Shown in pieces: positions 26,698 through 36,150 of a stretch of 64,000 nucleotides of DNA. The position numbers were made by a program, and so were the translations under genes. The notes below the pieces were generated by a model that searched no databases, was not told where the DNA came from, and worked only from the letters and a program-made list of their open reading frames with translations. The stretch comes from Opitutaceae bacterium (GTDB lineage Bacteria > Verrucomicrobiota > Verrucomicrobiia > Opitutales > Opitutaceae): assembly GCA_028284235.1 (NCBI GenBank), contig JANQSC010000023.1, forward strand, positions 1 to 64,000, in the 5' to 3' direction. Numbering within the stretch: the stretch's first letter is position 1; every line of letters begins with the position of its first letter.

Positions 26698-26724
26698 CGG
26701 GTTGGATCCGCTAGGCTGACGCTC

Positions 26725-26797
26725 AAACCCGCCGGGACGGCGGGTTCCACCTTACTCGGCTAGCGCGATGGGTGGAACGCGCCGTCCCGGCGCGTTT
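26725..26797. repeat. Family C inverted repeat
   Basis: AAACCCGCCGGGACGGCGGG, then TTCCACC at the left, and GGTGGAACGCGCCGTCCCGG, then CGCGTTT at the right. Each arm is internally palindromic and the arms are inverted copies of one another. Sits between two co-directional propeller genes. Related copies lie at 28441 and 41361. Confidence 0.75.
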
Positions 26798-26931
26798 GTC
26801 CTGTCGAAAAATCGTAATCTCTGAATTGCGAGATGGATTCTAATCTTATTGATTCCGCTGTTCTGGCTTGGCAGGTTCTCAATCTACCCCGAGGCGACTA
26901 TGCGGAGGGCTTTGAACCTATTTTACTAGCT

Positions 26932-28188
26932 ATGGCGCTTTTTACTGGGAATCGTGTTGTGAGTCTGTTCGCTATTGCCGCGACGGTTGCGTTCGCTCGT
27001 GGCGAAAACTGGCCGGAGTGGCGGGGTCCCCTCGGCGATGGCGTGATCGCGGAGCGACTCGGCCCGCAGTCGTGGTCGGCGGATTCGAACGTGCTTTGGA
27101 AGTCGCCGCTCCCGGACGCGGGTAACGCGTCGCCGGTCGTGTGGGGCGATCGCGTATTCGTCGCTTGCGCCGAGGAGGGCGGGGTTTTGCGCTCGCTGCT
27201 CTGCTTCGATCGTTCGACGGGCGAGCAGTTGTGGAAGCGTTCGACCCGCCACGAGGAGCCGGACCCGACTCACGCGACCAACCCGTGGTGCGCCGCCACG
27301 CCGGCGACGGATGGCGAGGCGGTTTACGTCTGGAATGGCTCGGCGGGGGCGAAGGCTTACGACTTCGAAGGCAACCTGCTTTGGCATCGCGATTTGGGGG
27401 ATTTCGTCCATCGCTGGGGGCATGCGTCGAGTCCGAGGATTTACAAGGACACGGTGATTTTCTTTGGCAGTCCTGGGCCGCGGGTCGTTCTCGCGGCGCT
27501 CGACAAGCGAACAGGCGAGACCGTTTGGGAACGCAGCCTGGACGCGGTCGCCTCGCCTCCAGAAGAGCTGCACGGCTCGTTTGTCACGCCCTATCTCTTC
27601 CGCAATGAAGGCCGGTCCGAGTTGTTGGTTCCACTGCCGGGCTACTTGGCGAGTTTCGATCCGGACACGGGCGCGGAGTGGTGGCGGTGCGATGGGCTCG
27701 GCCGACTGGTCTACACGGACGCGATGGTCGGCGAGGGCATGATCCTCGCGTTTAGCGGACTGCGCGGGCCGGCGATCGGCATGCGTATTCCCGGGCCGGA
27801 CGAAACTGGGAATTTGACTGAAAGCCACCGTATTTGGAAAAACGATACAGTGATTCAACGGGTGGGTTCCGGCGTGATCGTGGGGGAACGTTTTTTCCTC
27901 TGCGGACGACGGGGCGAGCTGCATTGCGGCGACATCCGAACGGGCGAGACATTGTGGACCGAGAATATAAGTGAACAAGCCTGGAGCGCGATCAGCCGGG
28001 TGGGCGACTACCTTTACCTCACCGACCAGTCGTCCACGACCTGGATCTTCAAGCCGTCCGACTCCTTCGAGCTCGTCCGGAAAAACCAGATGGAGGAGAA
28101 GGAGCGCGGCAACGCGACACTGGCGTTTTATCGGGACCAGTTGTTTCTCCGCACGCATCAGCGTCTCTACGCGTTAGGCGAAGAGTAA
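26932..28188 (+). CDS. PQQ-like beta-propeller repeat protein, exported
   Basis: 418 aa from the ATG at 26932, which gives a normal signal peptide (GNRVVSLFAIAATVAFARGE); an upstream in-frame ATG at 26833 would add 33 residues ahead of the signal. Starts WPEWRGPLGDGVIAERLGPQSW, the family's usual opening, then blades with FDRSTGEQLWKRST, LDKRTGETVWERSL and GDIRTGETLWTENI. Probably periplasmic. It resembles the proteins at 25366 and 36151 in architecture but is clearly diverged in sequence, so these are paralogues rather than recent duplicates. Enzymatic activity not shown; frequent neighbours of PSD1/DUF1501 genes, as here. Confidence 0.83.
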   Translation: MALFTGNRVVSLFAIAATVAFARGENWPEWRGPLGDGVIAERLGPQSWSADSNVLWKSPLPDAGNASPVVWGDRVFVACAEEGGVLRSLLCFDRSTGEQLWKRSTRHEEPDPTHATNPWCAATPATDGEAVYVWNGSAGAKAYDFEGNLLWHRDLGDFVHRWGHASSPRIYKDTVIFFGSPGPRVVLAALDKRTGETVWERSLDAVASPPEELHGSFVTPYLFRNEGRSELLVPLPGYLASFDPDTGAEWWRCDGLGRLVYTDAMVGEGMILAFSGLRGPAIGMRIPGPDETGNLTESHRIWKNDTVIQRVGSGVIVGERFFLCGRRGELHCGDIRTGETLWTENISEQAWSAISRVGDYLYLTDQSSTTWIFKPSDSFELVRKNQMEEKERGNATLAFYRDQLFLRTHQRLYALGEE

Positions 28189-28205
28189 GCGAAGTCCCGT
28201 CCATC

Positions 28206-28297
28206 TCATAATCCTAATCCTACTCATAATCCTAATCACCCCTAAGGCCCTCCTGATTTGATTATGATTAAGAGTAGGATTAAGATTATGATTTTTT
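28206..28297. repeat. Family D AT-rich inverted repeat (CCTAATC units)
   Basis: Left arm CATAATCCTAATCCTACTCA plus a further CATAATCCTAATC. Right arm GATTATGATTAAGAGTAGGA followed by TTAAGATTATG. The arms pair imperfectly over about 35 bases and end in a T run (ATTTTTTAAG), which gives it the look of a terminator after the propeller gene. A second copy lies at 42721. Confidence 0.7.
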
Positions 28298-28377
28298 AAG
28301 GGAGTTGGCGCGGTTTGCTATTTATGTCCATTCGGTGTAGGGATCCAGGAAACTACTTTACCGCCCCTTCTTACCCT

Positions 28378-31356
28378 ATGTTCCCCCGCTGGTTTAGATC
28401 CTTGTCGTTCCTTGAGACGTTCAGTCGGCTTTGGATACGCTACAAACCCGCTCGGAGATCGGGTTCGCCCTTTCTTGGGTGGAACGCGCCGTCCCGGCGC
28501 GTTTTATTCGCCGTTGGTTTCCTCGCGGCGACATCGGCAAGTGCCGTCGATTTCGAAACGGAAGTCGCTCCCATTCTGGAAGCGAAATGCCTGAGTTGCC
28601 ACAATCAGAATATTCTCAAGGGCGAGTTTTCCATGGAGACGCAGGAGGCGATGCTGTCGGCCGGGCAGGACATTCTGATTCCAGGCAACGCCGCTGACAG
28701 CGTGCTGCATTGGATTACCTTGCCTATCAGCGCGGACGAACCTCCGGAAATGCCGGAAAAAGGCGAGCCGCTGACCGAGTCGGAGGCGGACGCGCTCGCT
28801 GCATGGATCGACGCAGGAGCGGAATGGCCCGAAGAGCTCGTCCTGCGGGAGGCGTCGAAGGCGGACAAATCCTGGTGGGCCTACCAGCCGTTGACCACGC
28901 CGCGTCTCGACTCGATCGACGCCTACATCGGCGAGGCGCTCGCTTCATCGGGTCTGGTACGAAGCCCCGAAGCGGATCGGCGGACGCTGATCCGCCGCGC
29001 GACTTACGACCTGACGGGACTGCCGCCGGAACCGGAAGCGGTCGCTGCATTTGTTGCCGACAAGGACCCGCGGGCGTACGAGCGCCTGATCGATCGCTTG
29101 CTGGCGTCGCCGCGATACGGCGAGCGCTGGGGGCGGCATTGGCTCGACGTGGCGCGATTCGGCGAAAGCGTCGGTTTCGAGCAAAATTGGATCATCGATA
29201 ACTTGTGGCCGTTTCGCGACTACGTCATCCAGTCGATCAACGACGACAAGCCATTCGACCGTTTCATCCTGGAGCACCTGGCCGGGGATGTGATCGCGAA
29301 CGGGGATCCGAACGTCGAGATTGGCAGCGCGTTTTTGGTCGCCGGGCCCTACGACAGCGTCAACAACCAGGACGCCGCCCAAGCGGCCCAGATTCGAGCG
29401 AATACCTTGGACGAGATTATCAACGCGTCGAGCAGTGCCTTTCTAGGCATGACGGTCAGCTGCGCCCGCTGCCACGATCACAAATTCGACCCGATCAGCC
29501 AGGCCGACTACTATCGGCTCTACGCGACCTTCTCCGGAATCGAACACGGAGAGGCGACCTGGGCGAGCCCTGCGGACAAGAAAACTCGGGCCGCGACGCT
29601 GAGGCCGTTGAGCGAATCGAAACGGGCCCTGGAGTCGGAGATTGAGGCGCTCGACGCTCGTGTTCTGGAGCGCTCGATGGAGCGTTTGCCGGACTTTCAG
29701 TCGCGGTGGACTCGTCCACCGGTGAGTCGTATTGGAATGGCGGAGACATTCGATCCGGTCGAAGCGAAGTTCGTGCGACTGGTTTGCGAAGCTCAGGACC
29801 TGGATTTGGAGTCGAATCGACTCTGGCGCGTCGACGAATTTGAGATCTGGTCGGCTGAAGCGAATCCCCGCAATGTAGCCCTTGCCGTGAACGGCGGCAT
29901 CGCTCGTGGCGAAGCGCGTCGTATCGAGGATTTTCCAAACGCCTACGGCGCTCAGCACGTCAACGACGGGAAGGTGGGGATCCGCTTCATCGCAGCGTCT
30001 GATCGACTGACGATCGAGTTGGCGGAGCCAACGCGAATCGATCGCGTATTCATTTCTTCCGCGCAGGATGAGCAAGCGCCGGAACTCTTCAAATTCGCCT
30101 TTGTTGCCGACTATCGGATCGAGACTTCGCTCGACGGGAAGACGTGGACGGAAGTCGCCCATGGGCGGGACCGGAAACCAGTCGACCGGAAACCCATCAA
30201 TCCCGCTCGAGGACGCGAGTCTCCTTACATCACTCACTTGGAGTATCGGCTTTTGCATTTGGGAGCGACCGATGCGGAACACGTTCGCAAAACATCGCTC
30301 CGCCAGGAACTCGCAAGTGTAAAGCGAGAGCTCGCCCGCGTACCCGCGCTGCCAACCGCGTGGTTGGGAAAGCGCGACCCGGAAAAGGCGGCGGGACCGT
30401 TTTCCGTGTTCATCGGCGGGAATCCGCAGCGCTCCGGGGACGAGGTTGCCCCGTCGAGTTTATCTACCTTGAGTGAAGTAGTTGAAGCCTACGCGCTCGA
30501 ACCGGATTCGAACGAATCGCAGCGTCGGCGGGCTTTGGCCGAATGGATTACCGACGCGGACAATCCCCTAACGCCGCGTGTGCTGGCCAATCGCATTTGG
30601 CACTACCATTTCGGTACGGGAATCGTTAATACGCCCAATGATTTTGGATACATGGGCGGCCGGCCGAGCCATCCGGAGTTGCTAGATTTTCTCGCGGCGG
30701 AACTGAAGGAAAATGACTGGAAGTTGAAGGCGCTTCACAAACAGATCATGCTTTCCCAAACCTATCGGCAGTCCGCCGACTGGCGAGAGGACGGGGGACT
30801 CGTGGACGCCGACAGCCGCTTGCTGTGGCGATTCCCGCCGCGTCGACTGTCGGCGGAGGAAATTCGAGATACCTTTCTCGCTCTATCCGACGACTTGAAT
30901 CTCGAAATAGGCGGCCCTGGATTTCGTCTCTACCATTTTATGCGAGACAACGTTTCCACTTACGAGCCGTTGGATACGCACGGTCCGGAAACGTATCGGC
31001 GAGCGGTCTATCATCAAAACGCCCGGGCGTCGGTGGTCGATCTGATGACGGAATTCGACCAGGCGGACTGCACGTTGTCGACTCCGCGTCGTTCGCAAAC
31101 CACTACACCGCTGCAGGCCCTGACGCTCATGAACCACTCGTTTACGCTCGACCGGGCGGAGCGAATGGCGGACCGAATCGAAGAGGCGGCGCCATCGGAT
31201 CAGGAAGCCCAGATTCGTTCCGCCTACCGTCTCGCGTACCAACGACTTCCGGAGCCGGATGAAATACAAGTCGCGTCGGCCCTTGTGGCCGACCACGGAT
31301 TGCGAGCCCTGTGTCGGGCGATACTGAACTCGAGTGAATTGATTTACCTGGATTAG
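28378..31356 (+). CDS. PSCyt1-DUF1549-DUF1553 (PSD1-type) cytochrome c protein
   Basis: About 992 aa from the ATG at 28378; the start is uncertain because a family C repeat occupies codons just before the signal peptide and no ribosome site stands out (an ATG at 28324 is also in frame). Order of parts: export segment VLFAVGFLAATSASA; a planctomycete-type cytochrome c module with CLSCH at residues 71-75; the DUF1549 region with YGERWGRHWLDVARFGES and CARCHDHKFDP at about 362-371; a discoidin-like insert (FVRLVCEAQDLDLESNRLWRV); and the DUF1553 region with WHYHFGTGIVNTPNDFGYMG. Usually adjacent to DUF1501, as here. Role unproven, probably glycan breakdown or periplasmic redox. Confidence 0.9.
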   Translation: MFPRWFRSLSFLETFSRLWIRYKPARRSGSPFLGWNAPSRRVLFAVGFLAATSASAVDFETEVAPILEAKCLSCHNQNILKGEFSMETQEAMLSAGQDILIPGNAADSVLHWITLPISADEPPEMPEKGEPLTESEADALAAWIDAGAEWPEELVLREASKADKSWWAYQPLTTPRLDSIDAYIGEALASSGLVRSPEADRRTLIRRATYDLTGLPPEPEAVAAFVADKDPRAYERLIDRLLASPRYGERWGRHWLDVARFGESVGFEQNWIIDNLWPFRDYVIQSINDDKPFDRFILEHLAGDVIANGDPNVEIGSAFLVAGPYDSVNNQDAAQAAQIRANTLDEIINASSSAFLGMTVSCARCHDHKFDPISQADYYRLYATFSGIEHGEATWASPADKKTRAATLRPLSESKRALESEIEALDARVLERSMERLPDFQSRWTRPPVSRIGMAETFDPVEAKFVRLVCEAQDLDLESNRLWRVDEFEIWSAEANPRNVALAVNGGIARGEARRIEDFPNAYGAQHVNDGKVGIRFIAASDRLTIELAEPTRIDRVFISSAQDEQAPELFKFAFVADYRIETSLDGKTWTEVAHGRDRKPVDRKPINPARGRESPYITHLEYRLLHLGATDAEHVRKTSLRQELASVKRELARVPALPTAWLGKRDPEKAAGPFSVFIGGNPQRSGDEVAPSSLSTLSEVVEAYALEPDSNESQRRRALAEWITDADNPLTPRVLANRIWHYHFGTGIVNTPNDFGYMGGRPSHPELLDFLAAELKENDWKLKALHKQIMLSQTYRQSADWREDGGLVDADSRLLWRFPPRRLSAEEIRDTFLALSDDLNLEIGGPGFRLYHFMRDNVSTYEPLDTHGPETYRRAVYHQNARASVVDLMTEFDQADCTLSTPRRSQTTTPLQALTLMNHSFTLDRAERMADRIEEAAPSDQEAQIRSAYRLAYQRLPEPDEIQVASALVADHGLRALCRAILNSSELIYLD
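28441..28504. repeat. Family C repeat inside the PSD1-type 5' coding end
   Basis: AAACCCGCTCGGAGATCGGG and GGTGGAACGCGCCGTCCCGG then CGCGTTTT. The right arm is identical over 27 bases to the right arm at 26771. It is read in frame as part of the protein N-terminus (KPARRSGSPFLGWNAPSRR). The bases just before it share AGTCGG-TTTGGATACGC with the family B element in the tolC-like gene. Confidence 0.75.
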
Positions 31357-31415
31357 GCGATGTTTACCAAAAATTTGGATACGAGTAGAAACGAATTAGG
31401 ACGGAGGGACGCTCG

Positions 31416-32864
31416 ATGAACGGCTCGCTTGACGACTATTCGCGGCGTCGATTCCTGGGCGACGTCACCACCGGGCTGATGGGCGTTGGCTTGAGCCACT
31501 TGCTGGGCGGAGAGGCGCTTTTCGCCGCGAATGCCGGAAGGCTCGACTGGAAACCCGGCTCGGGAATGACGCATTTGCAACCGCGAGCGAAGCGGGTATT
31601 GCAAATCTTCTGTCCCGGAGCCGCGTCGCACATGGACCTGTGGGAGCACAAACCAATGCTGGATAAATACGACGGGAAGCCGTTGCCGGGCGAAGAGAAC
31701 TTCGTGTCGTTCCAGGGCAAGAACGGGCCGCTAATGCGGAGTCCTTGGAAGTTCGCTCCGGCGGGACAGAGCGGCAAGATGATTTCGTCCATGATGCCGC
31801 ATATGGCGGCCCATGTGGACGACATCGCGTTTTTCCACGGAATGCAGTCCAAGACAAATACCCACGGCCCCGGTTGCGTATTCGTAAATACAGGACACGA
31901 GACCGAAGGATTTCCCAGCGCGGGCGCGTGGATCAGCTACGCTTTGGGAAGCTTGTCGGACAATCTGCCGACCTACGTGGCGATACCGGATATTCGCGGC
32001 GAGCCGCCCAACGGGAAAGCCAATTGGAGCAATGGATTCCTGCCGGCCAAGTACCAGGCGATTACGATGGCGGCTCACCGGCCGATTCGGAATTTGCGTC
32101 CGCCGAAAACGGTGGGGAGCGACGAGGAGCGCGACACGCGCGCGATGCTCCGTCGAATGAACGAGCGACATGCTGAGCTGCGTCCGCAGGAAAGCGAGCT
32201 GCAGGCCCGCATGGGGGCTTACGAGCTCGCGGCGAAGATGCAGCTGTCGGCCCCGGAGGTGAGCGATTTCGAGAGCGAGCCGGAGCACATTCACCGTTTG
32301 TACGGCACGGATTCGCAGAACAGCTTGAAGGCGGCGTACGCACGCAACTGCCTCCTCTCGCGACGGCTCTTGGAGCGCGGCGTCCGCTACGTGAACCTCT
32401 ATTGTTCGTCGCGGGCGAGCGGCGTCGACGGACTCTTGAATTGGGACGCCCACAAGACGCTGAAGGACGACTACGAGCGGCACCTGCCCATATTCGACCA
32501 GCCAACCGCGGCGCTTTTGTCGGATCTGAAGCAGCGCGGGATGATGGACGACACGCTCGTCTTGTGGACGACGGAGTTCGGCCGCATGCCCACCCGCCAG
32601 AACGGCACGGTTGGACGCGACCACAATCCGGACGGATTCACGCTTTGGATGATGGGGGGCGGCGTGAAGGGTGGCGCGAGCTACGGGGCGACCGACGACT
32701 TCGGACGTCGAGCCGAGGAGAACCCGACCACGATCTGGGAGTTTTACTCGACCGTGCTGCACATCCTCGGTCTCGACTACAATCAGCTCTCCTGGTACCA
32801 CAACGGCCTCGACCGCCGCCTCACCGACGTGCACGGACACGTGATCAAAGACGTCCTGGCGTAG
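31416..32864 (+). CDS. DUF1501 domain protein with Tat signal
   Basis: 482 aa. N-terminal SRRRFLGDVTTGLMGVGLSHLLGG is a twin-arginine export signal. The DUF1501 core follows: QIFCPGAASHMDLWEHKP, a middle GMQSKTNTHGPGCVFVNTGH, RGVRYVNLYCSSRASG, and the C-terminal LWTTEFGRMPTRQNGTVGRDHNPDGFTLWMMGGGVKGG. These blocks resemble the alkaline phosphatase/sulfatase fold, but the family's activity is unknown. It almost always pairs with PSD1-type cytochrome proteins; here it begins 59 bases after one and should be co-transcribed with it. Exported folded, so it probably binds a cofactor or metal in the cytoplasm first. Confidence 0.9.
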   Translation: MNGSLDDYSRRRFLGDVTTGLMGVGLSHLLGGEALFAANAGRLDWKPGSGMTHLQPRAKRVLQIFCPGAASHMDLWEHKPMLDKYDGKPLPGEENFVSFQGKNGPLMRSPWKFAPAGQSGKMISSMMPHMAAHVDDIAFFHGMQSKTNTHGPGCVFVNTGHETEGFPSAGAWISYALGSLSDNLPTYVAIPDIRGEPPNGKANWSNGFLPAKYQAITMAAHRPIRNLRPPKTVGSDEERDTRAMLRRMNERHAELRPQESELQARMGAYELAAKMQLSAPEVSDFESEPEHIHRLYGTDSQNSLKAAYARNCLLSRRLLERGVRYVNLYCSSRASGVDGLLNWDAHKTLKDDYERHLPIFDQPTAALLSDLKQRGMMDDTLVLWTTEFGRMPTRQNGTVGRDHNPDGFTLWMMGGGVKGGASYGATDDFGRRAEENPTTIWEFYSTVLHILGLDYNQLSWYHNGLDRRLTDVHGHVIKDVLA

Positions 32865-32871
32865 GGGAGGG

Positions 32872-33030
32872 TTAACAGGATGCGTTCACCCCGCTCGGCG
32901 GGACTCACTTATTTGATCCCGCTCACGCGGGAACTTGATGATTTGTTTTTTTGATATCAAGTTGGTCACGCGAAGCGGGACCATCAAGCGAGTGAGCCCC
33001 GACTCGGTCGGGGTGAACGCATCCTGTTAA
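32872..33030. repeat. Family A composite palindromic repeat with perfect 21-base outer arms
   Basis: TTAACAGGATGCGTTCACCC and its exact reverse complement bound a 159-base element; pairing extends one further base on each side. Inside are CCCGCTCGGCGGG, GATCCCGCTCACGCGGGA, and a stretch with AACTTGATGATT opposite ATCAAGTT. It follows DUF1501. An extra CCTGTTAAAC unit lies at 33050-33060. The remaining bases up to the sulfatase start at 33211 hold no gene I can support. Confidence 0.85.
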
Positions 33031-33210
33031 ACCCCCGATTCGAAAACCTCCTGTTAAACACGTCCCATGTCCAGATTCGTGGTCGGGGCGACAATACCAT
33101 TGGAAATATCCGCTCGCTCATTGAATTGCCTTGAAGGACTGCGCTTGGAAACGCTACATCCTCAGGCGTCGAGCGCGTACGGTGCGATTTGTTTTACCCC
33201 ATCCCAATTT

Positions 33211-35403
33211 ATGAAACGGCTTCTTATCCTGTTTTCTTTCTGCGCCGCCTTCGCCCAGGCGGCCGAACGCCCCAATATCGTCTTCTTTTTCGCCGACGAC
33301 CAGACCACCGACACGCTCGGCTGCTATGGCAACGACGTCATTCAAACCCCGAACATCGACTCGCTCGCGGCCGAGGGGACCTTGTTCCGCAACGCCTTTG
33401 TCAGCCACTCGATTTGCTGGGTGAGCCGCACCACGATTCTGACCGGCCTCACCGGACGCAGTTACGGCGAACCGGGCAATCCCGATCTCGCTCGCGCCGA
33501 CGCGGTGGAAACGCTCGTTTCGGACCGGCTGCGCGACGCAGGCTACCGCACCGGCTACTTCGGCAAGTGGCACGCCAAGATGCCCCAAGGCTACAAGCCG
33601 GAGGACCACTTCGACGAGATGGAGATCATCTTTCGCAATCCCTTCTACAAGAAGATGCCCGACGGCAGTTTGCGCCACGAGACCGAGTTGATCGTCGACC
33701 GCGGCATCGATTTTATCAAAAGCCAGCCGAAGGACAAACCTTTCGCCTTGAATCTCTGGTTCAGCGCGGCCCACGCCGAGGACAGCGATCGCCGTCCCGG
33801 AATCGGGCAATTCCCCTGGCCGCGAGCCATGGACGGGATGTATGAGGACGTCGCTTTCGACGCCCCGCGCTTGAGCGACCCGGCCATTTTCGAGTCGCAG
33901 CCGGAGTTCCTCAAGACGACCATCAATCGCGAGCGCTATTTCTGGCGCTGGAATACGCCGGACAAGTACGAGGTGAACATGCGGGCCTACTATCGCATGA
34001 TCAGCGGGATCGACGGCGCCCTGGGCCGCTTCATGGACGCGTTGGAAGAAGCCGGTTTGGCGGACAACACCATTATCGTGTACTCAGCGGACAATGGCTA
34101 CCACATGGGCAATCGCGGTTTCGCGGGAAAATGGTCCCACTACGAAGAGTCCTTGCGCGTTCCGCTCATCGTATTCGATCCGCGGGCGCCGAAAAATCGC
34201 CGCGGCGTCGAGACCGATGCCCAGGCGTTGAATCTCGATCTGCCGTCGACCTTTCTCGACTGGGCCGGCGCGGAGATTCCGGACAGTTACCAAGGACGCA
34301 GCCTCGTGCCGGTGCTCGAGAGAGGCAAAAAACCCGCCAACTGGCGCAAGGAGACCTTTCATGAGCACTTCGCCGTGCGGCAGCGGATTCCGTCGTTCGA
34401 AGGATTGCGCAACGACCGCTACAAGTACGTGCGCTACTTCGATCACGGGAACTACGAGTTCCTGCACGACCTGAAGGCCGATCCCGACGAACTCGAGAAT
34501 CTAGCGGGAAATCCTGAATACGCGAATGTTCTGTCGGCGATGCGGAAACGGACCGATCAGCGCGTCGAAGAGCTGGGCGGGCCGCTGCCGGCGCCGAAGA
34601 CCGAGTTCACGCGCTCAACGCCTCCTTATCCCTACGCCTCGGCGGCGGTGACTAAGAAACCCGGCAAGGACGGCTATGTGGATCTCTTGAGCGGACCGCT
34701 GAACCGAAACTGGGAAGGCGACATGGATCTTTGGACGCTCAAGGACGGTATTCTCAAGGCCACTACAGATGGCAGTTTGAAACACAACAGCTTCCTGAGT
34801 TGGAAGGGGTCGACAATTCGGAATTTCGAGCTGCTGGTGAAAGTGCGGATCAGCTCGCGCGGCAACAGCGGTATCCAGTACCGGAGCCGGCCGCGGCCGG
34901 AAATCGGATTGGACGTGGTGTCCGGCTACCAGTGCGACATCGTTCCCAACAACATCAAGTACGATGGTATGCTCTACGAAGAGCGCGGCCGCCGTATCCT
35001 CGCTCATGCCAGCGAGAAAGTCGTCGTCGATACGGACGGGAGCTCCTGGGTGGTCGAGCCGATGCCCATCAAAGCCTTCGAGCCGAATCAGTGGCATCAG
35101 TACCGCATCATCGTTCGCGGTAACCATCACCGCCATTGGATCGACGGCGTGAAGACTGCGGATGTGATCGATCTCGATCCGGAGGGGCGTTCATTGGACG
35201 GCGTCCTCGCGGTCCAAGCCCACACGGGCCCGCCCATGACGGTCGAGTTCAAGGATTTCAAAATCAAGCACTACCCGGACAACCTGGCCTTGATCGAGGC
35301 GTCGGCGAGCCCGATACCGGCGAGCGCTCATGGCGTGCGTCCGCAAGGACGGCTGCCCGCCGACTGGAAGGCGCCGATTTACGGAGAAATTCAGCGCAAT
35401 TAA
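33211..35403 (+). CDS. Sulfatase fused to a C-terminal DUF1080 domain
   Basis: 730 aa from the ATG at 33211, which starts a proper signal peptide (RLLILFSFCAAFAQA); the reading frame extends upstream but without signal-like sequence. Sulfatase module to about residue 460: NIVFFFADDQTTDTLGCYGN, then CWVSR (C69-R73) where the maturation motif belongs, with Val in place of the usual Pro or Ala, followed by TTILTGLTGRSYG, YFGKWHAKMP and YSADNGYHMGNRGF. From about residue 488 a DUF1080 (3-keto-glycoside hydrolase/lyase-like, concanavalin-type) domain begins with DLLSGPLNRNWEGDMDLWTL. A DUF1080 lipoprotein gene follows three bases later, so this is probably a two-gene unit for glycan attack in the periplasm. 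Confidence 0.9.
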   Translation: MKRLLILFSFCAAFAQAAERPNIVFFFADDQTTDTLGCYGNDVIQTPNIDSLAAEGTLFRNAFVSHSICWVSRTTILTGLTGRSYGEPGNPDLARADAVETLVSDRLRDAGYRTGYFGKWHAKMPQGYKPEDHFDEMEIIFRNPFYKKMPDGSLRHETELIVDRGIDFIKSQPKDKPFALNLWFSAAHAEDSDRRPGIGQFPWPRAMDGMYEDVAFDAPRLSDPAIFESQPEFLKTTINRERYFWRWNTPDKYEVNMRAYYRMISGIDGALGRFMDALEEAGLADNTIIVYSADNGYHMGNRGFAGKWSHYEESLRVPLIVFDPRAPKNRRGVETDAQALNLDLPSTFLDWAGAEIPDSYQGRSLVPVLERGKKPANWRKETFHEHFAVRQRIPSFEGLRNDRYKYVRYFDHGNYEFLHDLKADPDELENLAGNPEYANVLSAMRKRTDQRVEELGGPLPAPKTEFTRSTPPYPYASAAVTKKPGKDGYVDLLSGPLNRNWEGDMDLWTLKDGILKATTDGSLKHNSFLSWKGSTIRNFELLVKVRISSRGNSGIQYRSRPRPEIGLDVVSGYQCDIVPNNIKYDGMLYEERGRRILAHASEKVVVDTDGSSWVVEPMPIKAFEPNQWHQYRIIVRGNHHRHWIDGVKTADVIDLDPEGRSLDGVLAVQAHTGPPMTVEFKDFKIKHYPDNLALIEASASPIPASAHGVRPQGRLPADWKAPIYGEIQRN

Positions 35404-35406
35404 TTT

Positions 35407-36033
35407 ATGAATACAATGAACGATAAACGACTTCAATCGGTTTCATGCGGGCTGCTTTTATTGCTCGTCCTTTCCGGCTGCGGGCCCTCCGCGACCTCGC
35501 TCTTCGATGGGGAGACCTTGAATGGCTGGCGTAATCCCTACGAATGGGGAGAGGCTTGGGTGGAGGACGGGGCGATCGCTCTGAAAGCCGACAAGAAGTT
35601 CTTTCTCGCTACGGAGAAGAAGTACAAGGACTTCACTTTTGAAGCGGAAGTCATGCTGCCGCCCGAAGGGAAGAGCAACTCCGGCATCATGTTCCGCTGC
35701 CATGTCGAACCGAACAAGGTGTACGGCTATCAAGCCGAGTGCGATCCGACCGACCGGGCCTGGACGGGCGGCCTCTACGACGAAGGACGCCGCAAGTGGC
35801 TGCACCCCAAAGACGAGGAACGCGGGATCAAAAAACTGGTCCAAGCCCCTCTGGGCGAGTGGATCCAGTACAAGATCGTAGCCATCGGCGACCACCTTCA
35901 AATCTACATCAACGGCGAAAAAACGACGGACTACCACGACGACATGGACGCGGAAGGCTACATCGCCGTACAGCATCACGGTGAAGACGGACAGATCTAT
36001 CGATTTCGAAATATACGGATTACGGAGCATTGA
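35407..36033 (+). CDS. DUF1080 lipoprotein
   Basis: 208 aa. Lipoprotein signal with LLLLLVLSGC, lipid-accepting C25. The remainder is one DUF1080 domain: SLFDGETLNGWRNPYEWGEAWVEDGAIAL, the GKSNSGIMFRCHVEPNKVYGYQAECDP core, and the C-terminal GYIAVQHHGEDGQIYRFRNIRI. Members of this family have been linked to cleavage of 3-keto-disaccharides and also appear as carbohydrate-binding jelly rolls. It starts three bases after the sulfatase-DUF1080 fusion and carries a related domain, so both may act on one substrate. The Gfo/Idh/MocA oxidoreductase further right could supply 3-keto sugars, although it is not in this operon. Confidence 0.87.
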   Translation: MNTMNDKRLQSVSCGLLLLLVLSGCGPSATSLFDGETLNGWRNPYEWGEAWVEDGAIALKADKKFFLATEKKYKDFTFEAEVMLPPEGKSNSGIMFRCHVEPNKVYGYQAECDPTDRAWTGGLYDEGRRKWLHPKDEERGIKKLVQAPLGEWIQYKIVAIGDHLQIYINGEKTTDYHDDMDAEGYIAVQHHGEDGQIYRFRNIRITEH

Positions 36034-36053
36034 GCGTGTGATCAAATTGAATC

Positions 36054-36134
36054 CGTAGGGCCGGCGCTTGCGCCGTGCCGCGTTGTTAGAGCGAGATCTT
36101 CATACGCGGCGTGGCGCGAGCGCCAGCCCTACGA
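36054..36134. repeat. Family B palindromic repeat
   Basis: CGTAGGGCCGGCGCTTGCGC and, inverted, GCGCGAGCGCCAGCCCTACG, with CCGTGCCGCG and TACGCGGCGTGG inside. Lies between the DUF1080 lipoprotein gene and a propeller gene on the same strand. Confidence 0.8.
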
Positions 36135-36150
36135 AAAGTAACTTTAGATT

